In this document: one piece after another, positions 1 to 8,860 of the stretch
Position numbering within the stretch: position 1 is the stretch's first letter
Layout: every line of letters begins with the position of its first letter
Assembly: GCF_020524495.1 (NCBI RefSeq)
Contig: NZ_JAIVLB010000001.1
Coordinates: 114,769-178,768 of the forward strand
Length of the DNA stretch: 64,000 nt
Source of the DNA: Bacillus stratosphericus
GTDB taxonomy: Bacteria > Bacillota > Bacilli > Bacillales > Bacillaceae
Direction: 5' to 3'
Position numbers and translations under genes: made by a program
Notes under the pieces: generated by a model
What the model was told of the DNA's origin: nothing
Databases searched by the model: none
The model's input: only the letters and a program-made list of their open reading frames with translations

Positions 1-632
1 ACTGGAGGACGTACTTGCATATCTTCTACTTTATCTTCAACTTCATACTTTTCAAGTTCAGTTTCTTCTAAAATGATCACTTCCTCTACTGGAACACCAT
101 ATTCAGAAGCGATTAATTCCACTGTATCTTTATCCAGCTCTTGGTTAATAGTAGCCATTACACCAAGCATCATCAGCTTTTTGATGATTTCAGCTGTTTC
201 TTTTCCAAGCTCTTCAGCAAGCTGGCCGACTGTCATTGAATTTGTAAATTCAATTTTTTCAGGAAGCTCTTTTTTAGGCTTCACAGGCCTTGCTTGCTGA
301 TGCTGCTGCTTGTTATTGCCACCGCGTTTATTTTTGTTTTTGTTTTGGTTGTTGTATTTTTTGTTTTTATTAAATTGATTATTCTGCACGTCATTCTTCT
401 TTCTATCATTGTTTTTGTTAGATGATTGTTTTTTTTGTTCTGCGGGTTTCTCGTTAGCTGTCTCTTTTGCTTTGGGTTTTTTATAGATAGCATCTAGCTT
501 TTTTACAGTGTCGTCTTCAAGCGCCGCCATGTGGTTGTTCACTTCAACGTTCATATCCTTAAGCGCTGCTATTATATCTTTACTTGAAACATCTATGGCT
601 TTTGCGTATTCATATACTCTTACTTTAGCCAT
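1..632 (-). CDS. infB: Translation initiation factor IF-2, N-terminal part (gene runs off the left edge)
   Basis: Only the first 210 or so codons are inside the window. IF-2 is the GTPase that brings initiator tRNA to the 30S subunit; its G domain would lie beyond the left edge. The start reads MAKVRVYEYAKAIDVSSK, typical of Bacillus IF-2, and is preceded by GGAGGTGAACG. Residues ~1-50 form the first IF2_N domain. They are followed by a low-complexity linker (~55-120) rich in Lys, Asn and Gln, and then a second IF2_N domain (around TVGQLAEELGK). The start codon lies 19 bases after the stop of rplGA, so it is the last gene seen of the rimP-nusA operon. Identity is confident; completeness of the rest cannot be judged. 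Confidence 0.97.
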   Translation of the reverse strand, partial: MAKVRVYEYAKAIDVSSKDIIAALKDMNVEVNNHMAALEDDTVKKLDAIYKKPKAKETANEKPAEQKKQSSNKNNDRKKNDVQNNQFNKNKKYNNQNKNKNKRGGNNKQQHQQARPVKPKKELPEKIEFTNSMTVGQLAEELGKETAEIIKKLMMLGVMATINQELDKDTVELIASEYGVPVEEVIILEETELEKYEVEDKVEDMQVRPP

Positions 633-651
633 TCGTTCACCTCCAAATAAA

Positions 652-954
652 TTAATCGAGCAAGCTTATGAGCTTCTTAGCGAAGCCTTGGTCAGTGACA
701 GCGACAACTACGCGAGATTCCTTCCCAATAGAACGTCCGAGAACGGAACGGTCTTCTACTTTTCTAACCGGAACATTATAAGATCTGCATTTGTCAGATA
801 CCTTTTTCTCTGTGTTCGATGAGGCATCTTCTGCAAGAAGAACCAGCTTTGCACGCGCATGTCTAATTTCTTTGATCACCAGATCTTCTCCTGACACGAC
901 TTTACGAGCTCGATTTGCTAGACCAAGCAAAGGATACCACTCAGATTCAGTCAT
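652..954 (-). CDS. rplGA: L7Ae-family ribosome-associated protein YlxQ (RplGA)
   Basis: A 100-residue protein of the L7Ae/L30e/S12e/Gadd45 RNA-binding family, which binds kink-turn RNA; it is ribosome-associated but not essential in Bacillus. The fold signature is visible as [14 protein letters not shown] near residues 11-24 and VLLAEDAS near 38-45, followed by the C-terminal [13 protein letters not shown]. The length equals that of B. subtilis YlxQ. It overlaps the end of rnpM by 8 bases and is followed at once by infB, so the three are translationally coupled. No cysteine cluster or extra domain is present. Confidence 0.95.
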   Translation of the reverse strand: MTESEWYPLLGLANRARKVVSGEDLVIKEIRHARAKLVLLAEDASSNTEKKVSDKCRSYNVPVRKVEDRSVLGRSIGKESRVVVAVTDQGFAKKLISLLD

Positions 955-1231
955 TTGGTTTTTTCACCTTTTCAGCTAGTTCTAGTAATTCTTCAAATAT
1001 GTGTTCGTCAATCTGTGTCTGAAATTGTTGCTGTAAACTACGTTTGTTCTTTGCCGCAAGAATGGTTTCTTTATCGAGAGAAAGGTAAGCTCCGCGCCCG
1101 TTCATTTTTCCGGTTGCGTCGACAGACACTTCACCTTCTTTAGAACGAACAACGCGGATCATCTCTTTCTTTGGTTTCATTTCTCCCGTCACGACGCATT
1201 TTCTAAGCGGGATTTTTTTTCGGCTTTTCAC
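947..1231 (-). CDS. rnpM: RNase P modulator RnpM (YlxR family)
   Basis: A 94-residue YlxR/DUF448-family protein; in B. subtilis the homologue binds RNase P RNA and modulates its activity. Diagnostic motifs are [20 protein letters not shown] near the N terminus and [11 protein letters not shown] in the middle, both basic and RNA-binding in character. The start codon is GTG at 1231-1229, preceded by GAGGTG lying just after the nusA stop (nusA-rnpM gap 15 bases). It overlaps rplGA downstream. Family assignment is firm; the regulatory role is from the B. subtilis literature, not from sequence. Confidence 0.94.
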   Translation of the reverse strand: MKSRKKIPLRKCVVTGEMKPKKEMIRVVRSKEGEVSVDATGKMNGRGAYLSLDKETILAAKNKRSLQQQFQTQIDEHIFEELLELAEKVKKPND

Positions 1232-1246
1232 CTTTTATATCACCTC

Positions 1247-2362
1247 TTATTCGTCAGATTCCTCAACTACTGGTTCAGCCTCTAAGAAAAGAGATTCAGA
1301 GTCTTCAGTTCTTGGGAAAATACCGAGTTCCCTTGCATCTGTTTCGCTTTTAATGTCAATCTTCCAGCTAGTCAGCTTCGCTGCAAGACGCGCATTTTGT
1401 CCTCTTTTACCAATGGCTAATGATAGCTGATAATCAGGGACAATCACTGTTGTCGCCTTATCTTCTTCATTCACAATGACATCAAGTACTTTTGATGGAC
1501 TCAAGGCATTGGCGACAAATTCTACAGGTTCATTGGACCAATGAACAATGTCAATTTTTTCGCCTTTTAGCTCATTGACAATTGCTTGTACACGCTGACC
1601 TTTTGGCCCAACACAAGAACCAACCGGATCCACATCCGGATCATCTGTACGAACAGATATTTTAGAACGATCCCCAGCTTCTCTAGCAACGGATTTAAGC
1701 TCTACAGTACCATCATAAATTTCTGGCACCTCAATTTCAAATAAACGCTTTAAAAGACCTGGATGTGTTCTCGACACATAAATTTGTGGTCCTTTTGTTG
1801 TTTTTTCTACTTTTGTAATGAACACTTTAATGCGATCATGTGGTTTGTAGTCCTCATTTGGCATTTGTTCGTTGACTGGAAGAAGAGCTTCGACTTTGCC
1901 AAGTGACACGTAAATGAATTTACTGTCAATTCGCTGAACAATTCCCGTCATAATGTCTTCCTCGCGATCGATGAACTCAGTGTAAATTACACCTCGCTCT
2001 GCTTCTCGCACTCGCTGCGTGACCACTTGTTTCGCTGTTTGAGCCGCAATGCGTCCGAAATCTTTTGGTGTGACTTCAATCTCAACGACGTCACCTACCA
2101 TGTAATTCGGGTTGATGCTCATCGCATCATCTACAGAGATTTCAAGGCGAGAATCATACACTTCATCTACAACATCTTTTCTTGCAAATACGCGAATTGT
2201 TCCAGTTTCACGGTTTAAATCAACACGAACATTTTGCGCTTGGTTAAAATTACGTTTGTATGCAGAAATGAGTGCAGCTTCTATCGCTTCAATAATAATT
2301 TCTTTACTAATACCCTTCTCTTTCTCAAGAACAGTCAGGGCATCTAACAACTCACTACTCAT
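1247..2362 (-). CDS. nusA: Transcription termination/antitermination factor NusA
   Basis: A 371-residue NusA, the usual Bacillus length without the C-terminal acidic repeats of E. coli. The N-terminal RNA polymerase-binding domain covers ~1-125, and an S1 domain follows at ~135-200 (TGIVQRIDSKFIYVSLG). Two KH domains come next, with DPVGSCVGPKGQRVQAI near 245-261 and LAIGKRGQNARLAAKLT near 315-331. NusA stimulates pausing and hairpin-dependent termination. It is the second gene of the rimP operon. The leader upstream of rimP carries an intrinsic terminator (2921-2946), which fits the NusA-dependent attenuation autoregulation described for B. subtilis. Confidence 0.98.
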   Translation of the reverse strand: MSSELLDALTVLEKEKGISKEIIIEAIEAALISAYKRNFNQAQNVRVDLNRETGTIRVFARKDVVDEVYDSRLEISVDDAMSINPNYMVGDVVEIEVTPKDFGRIAAQTAKQVVTQRVREAERGVIYTEFIDREEDIMTGIVQRIDSKFIYVSLGKVEALLPVNEQMPNEDYKPHDRIKVFITKVEKTTKGPQIYVSRTHPGLLKRLFEIEVPEIYDGTVELKSVAREAGDRSKISVRTDDPDVDPVGSCVGPKGQRVQAIVNELKGEKIDIVHWSNEPVEFVANALSPSKVLDVIVNEEDKATTVIVPDYQLSLAIGKRGQNARLAAKLTSWKIDIKSETDARELGIFPRTEDSESLFLEAEPVVEESDE

Positions 2363-2394
2363 TTTTATGGTTCCCCCTTATATCAATGAAAAGG

Positions 2395-2868
2395 TTAATT
2401 GAACGAAACTGCTAATCTTGCGTTCGCTATTTTTTCGTATGGAATATTGATCTTTTTCTTTCTTGTCTTAATCTTCACTGTCACTGTTGCAATCTCACCA
2501 TCAAAGCTTGTAAGCTCACCTTCAAATGCTTTTTCACCATCAATTGGTTCGTATGTTTTCATGAAAACATTTTTTCCAAGTGCTTTTTCAAAATCAGCTT
2601 TTTTCTTTAATGGGCGCTCCGCTCCAGGAGAGGACACTTCAAGAAAGTAGTTTTGACTAATCGGATCTGCCTCATCAAGCTTTTCACTCAAGGCTTCGCT
2701 CACTTTGGCACACTCTTCGATATCGACGCCTTTGTCAGAGTCAATAAACACGCGAAGGAACCAGTTTTGACCCTCTTTGACAAATTCAACGTCAACGAGT
2801 TCAAGCTGTAAGCCATCTAAAATTGGCTGCACCATTTCGCTTACGACATCCACTACTTTTTTGCTCAT
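2395..2868 (-). CDS. rimP: Ribosome maturation factor RimP
   Basis: RimP is required for late assembly of the 30S subunit. The protein is 157 residues from the chosen ATG at 2868 (MSKKVVDVV), which is preceded by AAGGAGG with 6-7 bases of spacing. The in-frame upstream ATG at 2913 has no such site and lies inside the leader. The N-terminal alpha/beta domain contains VDVEFVKEG and ends at the family motif [13 protein letters not shown] (~80-92); the C-terminal SH3-like barrel follows. It is the first gene of the rimP-nusA-rnpM-rplGA-infB operon. Confidence 0.96.
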   Translation of the reverse strand: MSKKVVDVVSEMVQPILDGLQLELVDVEFVKEGQNWFLRVFIDSDKGVDIEECAKVSEALSEKLDEADPISQNYFLEVSSPGAERPLKKKADFEKALGKNVFMKTYEPIDGEKAFEGELTSFDGEIATVTVKIKTRKKKINIPYEKIANARLAVSFN

Positions 2869-2920
2869 TCTCTTCCTCCTTGTGAAATTTCGATAAACGC
2901 TCTTATCAATCATTCTGCAT

Positions 2921-2946
2921 AAAAACCCTGCTTTATGTGAGCAGGG
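2921..2946 (-). terminator. Intrinsic terminator in the rimP-nusA leader (likely NusA attenuator)
   Basis: On the minus strand CCCTGCT (2946-2940) pairs with AGCAGGG (2932-2926) across a 7-base loop and is followed by five T. It lies about 55 bases upstream of the rimP start and about 100 bases downstream of the predicted transcription start, so it sits inside the leader of its own operon. In B. subtilis nusA is reported to be autoregulated by NusA-stimulated termination in this leader; position and shape here agree with that. Confidence 0.85.
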
Positions 2947-2970
2947 GGAGCAGAAAACGGATGAATATGT

Positions 2971-3026
2971 CGAGACAAAAATTGCCTGTTCAATACAAAA
3001 GAGCGGGTTTCCCCACTCTTGTCTCG
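2971..3026 (-). other. Compound inverted repeat in the rimP-nusA leader
   Basis: An outer 8-bp repeat, CGAGACAA (2971-2978) with TTGTCTCG (3019-3026), encloses a second hairpin made of AAGAGCGGG (2999-3007) and a GGGG/ACTCTT arm ending at 3020. The two helices share bases 3019-3020, so they either abut or compete. The element lies right after the predicted transcription start and upstream of the attenuator hairpin. Function unknown; mRNA stabilisation or influence on the attenuator are possibilities. Confidence 0.5.
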
Positions 3027-3050
3027 GTAATCGTTAGCATTTCCATAAAA

Positions 3051-3079
3051 ACTATACCATATCCAATTTTTTAATGCAA
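3051..3079 (-). promoter_or_regulatory. Sigma-A promoter of the rimP-nusA-infB operon
   Basis: Minus strand TTGCAT (3079-3074), a 17-base spacer, then TATAGT (3056-3051). The predicted start near 3045 gives a leader of about 175 bases before rimP. No other good promoter-like pair is seen between the decayed permease and rimP. Confidence 0.7.
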
Positions 3080-3233
3080 ATGAAGTTCATCCTTATAATA
3101 GGTACTCTTTATCGATTACTTTTGCATGTTCACTACCGATTGATGCCTCTTCCTTCCCTTATATAATTGGATTTTAGATAACTCATTAAAACAAGAATTT
3201 GAATTTAATTTATTTGCTATAATTTTTATAACC

Positions 3234-3945
3234 TTATCCCCTAGCTAGCTTTATATATTTTTTATAGCCAACAAACGAAAGAATAAATCCTAACAGTGTA
3301 TATCCTATAAGGACTACCGTTACTAAGATCAAATTCTCTCCCCCGGGTAACGTTGATACTGAATGCACTAAGCCTTGATGTGCCCAATACTACGGGAAGA
3401 GCATACCAATTATTTTTAAATAACTAGGTAATTGATCAAATGGCGTCCATAAACCACAAGCAACCGCTGTCCCTAAAGCTATCATGTTCGTCATCACTAA
3501 GCCTGTATTCTCAGTTTTAGCAAATGCGGCGATGGCTACTCCCCATGAAGTGACTTGCATTGATAATAGGACAACTACTAAGAAATACGAGCTGTATTGT
3601 GTTATTTCAATACCATATAAGTAAACACCCAAAATGGTTAACAACAAAACTTGAAATAAAATGATGACAAAAAACGGAACGCACTTTCCAAAAAAAAAAA
3701 TTATGCGGCTGTAAGGGAGTACTTGCTAGCCTTGCCACAATTCCTTTCTCTCGATCTTTTACAAAGCTAATTACAATTGAAATAATAACAAATGTGGAAA
3801 AAAACACGCTCATTCCTGTAACCGATTGAGAAGCAACTAATGTTTTTTGTGCTTGTGAACTACCTGATGTAAATAATTCTATTAAAAGAATAATTGAAAC
3901 AACTGGCAACAAAATGGTCCAGAACAACAAAGATCGATCTTTCAC
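3234..3945 (-). pseudogene. Decayed ABC-2 type transporter permease
   Basis: Two overlapping minus-strand reading frames together make one ABC-2 permease. The first (from GTG at 3945) starts KDRSLLFWTILLPV, has two hydrophobic segments and the family motif DREKGIVARLASTPL. At an 11-base T run (3700-3690 on the minus strand) the frame is lost. Removing one T joins it to a second frame carrying three more hydrophobic segments and ending at MLFP with a TAG at 3392-3390. Reading through that TAG adds about 50 more residues in the same frame (including GLVHSVSTLPGGENL) and ends with a basic tail (GYKKYIKLARG) at the TAA at 3236-3234. There is therefore at least one frameshift and one nonsense codon. 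The first ~20 residues upstream of 3945 also look damaged. No ATPase gene accompanies it. Such permeases usually export antibiotics or peptides, but no substrate can be inferred. Confidence 0.8.
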
Positions 3946-4017
3946 TTGTTGTAATATTTCTTAATGCTTGGGAAGTTCTATTTTTTACTGACGTTCTCCA
4001 TTTTCAACATTTTGGAA

Positions 4018-4167
4018 CTATTTCTTGAATAACCCATTATCCAAATAGGCACCAAATGATAAATAAATAATTGTTTGTTTACAATACTCTGTTTTATAGT
4101 TTGTAATTGTCTTGATATGAGATAAGTTCTCGAATATTTCTGAATGATCGTATTTTTTATTCGACAT
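4018..4167 (-). CDS. Small hypothetical protein, 49 residues
   Basis: Begins MSNKKYDHSEIFENL and ends with a TAG stop at 4020-4018. The ATG at 4167 is preceded by GAGGAG with 8 bases of spacing, a good ribosome-binding site. A possible promoter (TTGACC, 16 bases, TTTACT) lies 40-65 bases further upstream. The protein is polar, has a single Cys and contains a short hydrophobic stretch (TIIYLSFGAYL). I do not recognise it. It sits just upstream of the decayed permease in the same AT-rich insertion. It could be a genuine small gene of that transport locus, a peptide precursor, or the stub of a longer decayed protein. The good ribosome-binding site favours real translation at some time in the past. 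Confidence 0.4.
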   Translation of the reverse strand: MSNKKYDHSEIFENLSHIKTITNYKTEYCKQTIIYLSFGAYLDNGLFKK

Positions 4168-4205
4168 AAATAAACTCCTCTTCCACAAAGAACTCTGTAA
4201 TAAAG

Positions 4206-4233
4206 AGTAAAGAATGAATTTTCAATTGGTCAA
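4206..4233 (-). promoter_or_regulatory. Possible promoter for the small ORF / decayed permease locus
   Basis: Minus strand TTGACC (4233-4228), 16-base spacer, TTTACT (4211-4206), in an AT-rich stretch with few better candidates. The rest of 4168-4458 shows only the polC terminator and no convincing gene on either strand. Confidence 0.35.
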
Positions 4234-4416
4234 TTATTTGGAAATATTTTTTGCGGATTCTCATCAAAAATCTACACATAACCATCTATTTCTTTTCAGG
4301 GGAATCAGCAACGAAACACGCCTCAATACTGATAAATGACTTTTGTCTCTTTATCTTTGTTAAAACCTTGATCAATAATCGGCTTCTTGTTAACATAATA
4401 AAATTATTGTATTTAA

Positions 4417-4447
4417 ATAAAAAGAACGCCCCTTTGAGAGCGCTCTT
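4417..4447 (-). terminator. Intrinsic terminator downstream of polC
   Basis: Minus strand AAGAGCGCTCTC (from 4447) pairs with the arm GGGGCGTTCTT (to 4422) with two wobble pairs, followed by TTTTTATTT. It starts 12 bases after the polC stop and would end the long rpsB-polC cluster before the accessory insertion. Confidence 0.8.
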
Positions 4448-4458
4448 CATTTAACACA

Positions 4459-7400
4459 TTAAAATAAAGAAAGTTGGTTTTGATCAGGTAGTGCTTCCAA
4501 ACATCCTTGACGATCCAAATATTCAAGAATGGTTTTCGACACTTTTCCGCGTTTTTGTAAATCTTCTTTTGAAAGGAACTCACCATCTTGACGTGCGCGT
4601 ACAATATTTAACGCCACGTTTGTTCCGAGCCCAGGGATGGAGTTAAATGGCGGAATTAATCCGTCTCCATCAATGATAAACTCTGTTGCACTTGAGCGGT
4701 ATAGATCTACTTTTTTGAAGTGATAGCCTCTTTCGCACATTTCAAGTGCAAGCTCTAGTACAGTTAAAAGGTTCTTTTCTTTCGTTGATGCATCTAAACC
4801 TTTTGAATGAATATCATCCATGACCGCTCGTATTGCATTCGATCCTTTTGTCATCGTTTCGATATCAAAGTCATCCGCACGAACGGTAAAGTAAGCCGCA
4901 TAGTACAGTAGTGCATGATGCACCTTGAAGTAAGCAATCCGAACGGCCATTAATACATAAGCGGCCGCGTGGGCTTTAGGGAACATGTATTTGATCTTTT
5001 TACAAGAATCAATATACCAGTTTGGTACGTTATTATTCTTCATTTCTTCTTCCCATTCAGGAGGAAGCCCCTTCCCTTTGCGAACAGATTCCATGATTTT
5101 AAAGGCAAGTGACGGTTCTAAGCCTTGATAGATGAGATAGACCATAATATCGTCACGACAGCCAATCACTTCACTTAGTTTACACGTTTTATTATGAATG
5201 AGCTCTTGCGCGTTTCCTAGCCATACATCTGTACCATGTGATAAACCAGAGATCTGAACGAGCTCTGAGAAGGTTGTCGGTTTCGTATCCTCTAGCATTT
5301 GCCGAACAAATCTTGTCCCAAACTCTGGAATGCCGAGTGTGCCTGTTTTACATCCAATTTGCTCTTCTGTTACACCGAGAGACTCTGTTCCTTGGAAAAT
5401 TTTCATAACTTCTGGGTCGTCTGTTGGAATGGTTTTTGGATCAATTCCACTTAAGTCCTGAAGCATACGAATGACTGTTGGATCATCGTGCCCAAGAATA
5501 TCTAGCTTAAGCAGGTTGTCATGGATCGAATGGAAATCAAAATGTGTCGTTTTCCAATCTGCTCCTGTCGCATCTGCTGGATATTGAATCGGTGAGAAAT
5601 CATAAATGTCCATATAATCCGGCACAACGATAATACCACCTGGATGCTGACCCGTTGTCCGTTTGACTCCTGTACAGCCTTGCACAAGCCGGTCTATTTC
5701 TGCGCCTCTCATATGAAGATTAAGATCCCCAGCGTAGCCTTTCACGTAACCATATGCCGTTTTTTCTGCCACGGTACCGATTGTGCCTGCGCGATATACG
5801 TATTCTTCACCGAACAGTTCTTTTGTATAGTTGTGCGCATGCGGTTGATATTCCCCTGAGAAGTTCAAATCAATATCAGGTACTTTGTCTCCTTTAAAAC
5901 CTAAGAAGGTTTCAAACGGAATATCATGTCCATCTTTTTTATACGGCGCACCACATTCAGGACAGTTTTTATCAGGAAGATCAAAACCTGAACCAACAGA
6001 CCCATCATTAAAGAACTCAGAGTGCTTACAGCTTGGACATACATAATGAGGTGCAAGTGGGTTCACTTCTGTAATCTCTGTTAATGTCGCAACAAGGGAT
6101 GAACCGACAGATCCCCTTGAGCCAACAAGATACCCGTCATCAAGGGATTTCTTTACGAGCTTATGAGAGATTAAATAAATAACGGCAAAGCCATGGCCTA
6201 TAATACTTTTTAATTCTTTCTCAATACGGTCTTCTACGATTTTCGGTAATTCATCTCCGTAGATGCTGCGTGCCATTTGATAGCTCATTTCCCGTATTTC
6301 TTCATCTGCACCTTCAATTTTTGGTGTATAAAGATCATCTTTGATTGGTTTAATACTTTCGACCATTTCAGATACTTTTTTCGTATTCGTTACGACGATC
6401 TCTTTCGCCTTTTCGTCCCCTAAGAAGGAGAACGCTTCTAGCATTTCATCGGTCGTTCTAAAATGAACTTTTGGCAGTTCATGACGGTTAAGCGGATTCG
6501 CACCACCCTGTGATGAAATTAAGATTTTACGATAAATTTTATCTTCTGGATGCAGGTAGTGCACATTCCCAGTCGCCACGACTAGTTTATTCAGCTTTTC
6601 ACCAAGCTCCACAATATTTGTGATAATTTCTTTTAATGCACGTTCATCACGTACAAGCTCTAGCTGTAGTAAATGCTGATACACTTCTGGCGGATGAACC
6701 TCTAAATAATCATAAAATGCTGCAATGTCTTCAACCTCATCGGGTGACTTTTGCATCATTCCTTCAAAAACCTCACCCTTGTCACAAGCCGACCCAACGA
6801 TTAAACCTTCTCTATATTTTTCAAGCTGTGAGCGTGGGATGCGCGGGACACGATAAAAATAATGAATATGAGAAAGTGAAACAAGCTTGAATAAATTCTT
6901 TAGGCCCGTCTCATTTTGCGCAATCAATGTCGCATGGTAAGGACGTGAGCGCTGGTAAGCATTGGACTGACCCATGTTTTCATTCAATTGATTATGGTAG
7001 GCAATCCCTTTTTCAGCCGCGTCTTTTAGCATCTTCAGCATCAGGTAGCCTGTCGCTTCTGCATCAAAAATCGCACGGTGATGCTGCGTGAGTTCAATAT
7101 CAAACTTTTTACACAGCGTGTTCAGTCGGTGATTTTTAAATTCCGGGTAAAGGAATCGGCCGAGTTCCAGCGTATCAATCACAGGGTTTGAAGCTTTATC
7201 TGTTTTAAGCAGTCGTTTATACGCTGCATTTAAAAAGCCCATATCAAAGCTCGCATTGTGCGCGACTAGGATATCTTGCCCAATCCACTCCTTGAAATCC
7301 CGAACGACATCGACGACATCTGGTGCATCTCTGACCATATCATCGGTAATACCAGTTAATTCAATAGTCGTCGCTGATAGCGGATGATGGGGATTTGCAA

Positions 7401-8772
7401 ATGCCTCAAAGCGATCAATGATTTCCCCGCCTTTTATTTTCACTCCTGCAAGCTCAATGATCGTATCATAAACAGCAGAAAGCCCGGTTGTCTCTACGTC
7501 AAATACGACAAACGTGGCATCCTCTAACAAGCGGTGCTCTGGGTTATATGCAATCGGAACCCCATCATCGACTAAGTTGATTTCAACCCCGTACATCATT
7601 TTGATACCATGCTTTTTACTTGCTGCATACGCATCTGGAAAGGATTGGACAACAGCATGATCAGTAAGGGCAATTGCTTCATGTCCCCATATTTTCGCTT
7701 GTTCAACAAGTCTGCCGATACCAGTGACAGCATCCATCTGACTCATTGGGGAATGTAAATGAAGCTCGACACGCTTTTCACCCTCAGGTGCTGTATCTTT
7801 TTTCAGCTGAGGCTTCATTTCATTGACGTCATTGGCGATCATGACAAGATCTCTGACAAATGTATCGTTTTGAATGCTTCCTCTTGCTTTGACCCACATG
7901 CCTTTTTTCAAGGATTTCATGAGCTGGGCATCTTCTTTTTCTCTTGCAAACATTTTGATCAAAATACTGTTTGTGTAATCCGTGATCTTAAAGATACAAA
8001 GCGTTCTACCGCTTTTCAGCTCTCGTGTTTCTGCATCAAACACATAGCCTTGAACGGTAATTCTTCTTTCCTCTTCCATAATACTATCAAGCGTTCGAAT
8101 TTCTTCATTTTCTTTGATTTGATAGCCAATCATTAGAGGGCCAGACGGGGCTTCCTCTTGATCTTCACTTTCCTTCTTCTCCATCTCAGTGAGGGCTTGC
8201 ATGGCTCTTTCTTGGTCTTCAGCGAGCTTTTGTTCTCTGAACTTCTGAATCTCTTGATTTGATACAAATATCTCTGTATCAAATTGCAGTTCTGGAAAAC
8301 CAACTTGTTTAAATGCAGCCTGCAGCATTGGGCTGTACTTCTTCTTGATCGCCAAAGCCTCTGTTTCGCTTTTGGTTTTCATGATGATTTTATGTCCAGA
8401 CAGCGCTGGTTGTTGCTGCTGAAGCAGACTAATGATTGGGGGAGAAATTCCTTGAAGTTCTTCGACACAATGTGACCAATACGATTGAACGAGATCCTCA
8501 GATATGTGCGGATCATGGACTTCAATCGTACAGGTGACTTGTGCAATATGAGAAAATGCATTTGTTAGCCTGCTCAGAAACATTGCATATACCTTATAAG
8601 GCAGAAGTGCCTTAAATTTAAAAAGGAAATGCCACGTTTTCGTCGCTTTATGCACCGTCAATTTGACAATCTCACCTTCTTCAAAGTAACGACTGAGGTC
8701 ATCAGCAGTCATTTGAATCTGATTGAGTAATATATGAAATTGCCGCCGGGTGATCGGTAATTGTTCATCCAA
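4459..8772 (-). CDS. polC: DNA polymerase III PolC-type alpha subunit with 3'-5' exonuclease
   Basis: The replicative polymerase of Firmicutes. With the TTG start at 8772 ([12 protein letters not shown]), placed 8 bases after AAGGAGGG, it has 1437 residues, equal to the B. subtilis enzyme; the upstream in-frame ATG at 8844 lacks support. In order it holds an N-terminal domain and an OB domain (~220-330). A PHP domain ([12 protein letters not shown]) is split by a DEDD exonuclease (VFDVETTGL ... HNASFDMGF). A Zn ribbon (CPSC ... CPEC) follows. The polymerase domain carries catalytic Asp in PDIDLNF (about 966 and 968) and KLDILGHDD (about 1091), and the protein ends in helix-hairpin-helix ([12 protein letters not shown]) and QNQLSLF, a clamp-binding tail. 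It is the last gene of the rpsB-polC cluster, 88 bases after proS. Confidence 0.99.
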   Translation of the reverse strand: MDEQLPITRRQFHILLNQIQMTADDLSRYFEEGEIVKLTVHKATKTWHFLFKFKALLPYKVYAMFLSRLTNAFSHIAQVTCTIEVHDPHISEDLVQSYWSHCVEELQGISPPIISLLQQQQPALSGHKIIMKTKSETEALAIKKKYSPMLQAAFKQVGFPELQFDTEIFVSNQEIQKFREQKLAEDQERAMQALTEMEKKESEDQEEAPSGPLMIGYQIKENEEIRTLDSIMEEERRITVQGYVFDAETRELKSGRTLCIFKITDYTNSILIKMFAREKEDAQLMKSLKKGMWVKARGSIQNDTFVRDLVMIANDVNEMKPQLKKDTAPEGEKRVELHLHSPMSQMDAVTGIGRLVEQAKIWGHEAIALTDHAVVQSFPDAYAASKKHGIKMMYGVEINLVDDGVPIAYNPEHRLLEDATFVVFDVETTGLSAVYDTIIELAGVKIKGGEIIDRFEAFANPHHPLSATTIELTGITDDMVRDAPDVVDVVRDFKEWIGQDILVAHNASFDMGFLNAAYKRLLKTDKASNPVIDTLELGRFLYPEFKNHRLNTLCKKFDIELTQHHRAIFDAEATGYLMLKMLKDAAEKGIAYHNQLNENMGQSNAYQRSRPYHATLIAQNETGLKNLFKLVSLSHIHYFYRVPRIPRSQLEKYREGLIVGSACDKGEVFEGMMQKSPDEVEDIAAFYDYLEVHPPEVYQHLLQLELVRDERALKEIITNIVELGEKLNKLVVATGNVHYLHPEDKIYRKILISSQGGANPLNRHELPKVHFRTTDEMLEAFSFLGDEKAKEIVVTNTKKVSEMVESIKPIKDDLYTPKIEGADEEIREMSYQMARSIYGDELPKIVEDRIEKELKSIIGHGFAVIYLISHKLVKKSLDDGYLVGSRGSVGSSLVATLTEITEVNPLAPHYVCPSCKHSEFFNDGSVGSGFDLPDKNCPECGAPYKKDGHDIPFETFLGFKGDKVPDIDLNFSGEYQPHAHNYTKELFGEEYVYRAGTIGTVAEKTAYGYVKGYAGDLNLHMRGAEIDRLVQGCTGVKRTTGQHPGGIIVVPDYMDIYDFSPIQYPADATGADWKTTHFDFHSIHDNLLKLDILGHDDPTVIRMLQDLSGIDPKTIPTDDPEVMKIFQGTESLGVTEEQIGCKTGTLGIPEFGTRFVRQMLEDTKPTTFSELVQISGLSHGTDVWLGNAQELIHNKTCKLSEVIGCRDDIMVYLIYQGLEPSLAFKIMESVRKGKGLPPEWEEEMKNNNVPNWYIDSCKKIKYMFPKAHAAAYVLMAVRIAYFKVHHALLYYAAYFTVRADDFDIETMTKGSNAIRAVMDDIHSKGLDASTKEKNLLTVLELALEMCERGYHFKKVDLYRSSATEFIIDGDGLIPPFNSIPGLGTNVALNIVRARQDGEFLSKEDLQKRGKVSKTILEYLDRQGCLEALPDQNQLSLF

Positions 8773-8799
8773 GACAGGACCCTCCTTTTGTAAATCAGA

Positions 8800-8829
8800 A
8801 AGGTACCTCTTTTCTACAGGAGGTACCTT
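8800..8829 (-). repeat. Perfect 10-bp inverted repeat between proS and polC
   Basis: AAGGTACCTC (8800-8809) and GAGGTACCTT (8820-8829) are exact reverse complements separated by 10 bases. On the minus strand the hairpin falls in the polC leader, about 27 bases before the TTG start. There is no proper T run after it, so it is not a standard terminator; an mRNA processing or stability element is more likely. Confidence 0.6.
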
Positions 8830-8860
8830 CATTTTTTTGTTCAAGTATGCATGCTGCGTT

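Noticed and set aside
3390..3647. Separate 85-residue membrane protein gene on the minus strand
   Set aside because: It is the C-terminal part of the frameshifted permease; removing one T in the homopolymer joins the two frames, so it is listed within the pseudogene.
4251..4454. 67-residue plus-strand ORF next to the polC terminator
   Set aside because: Runs through the terminator hairpin, lacks a ribosome-binding site and reads like random AT-rich sequence.
7759..8136. 125-residue plus-strand ORF
   Set aside because: Antisense to polC; Phe/His/Cys-rich nonsense-type composition.
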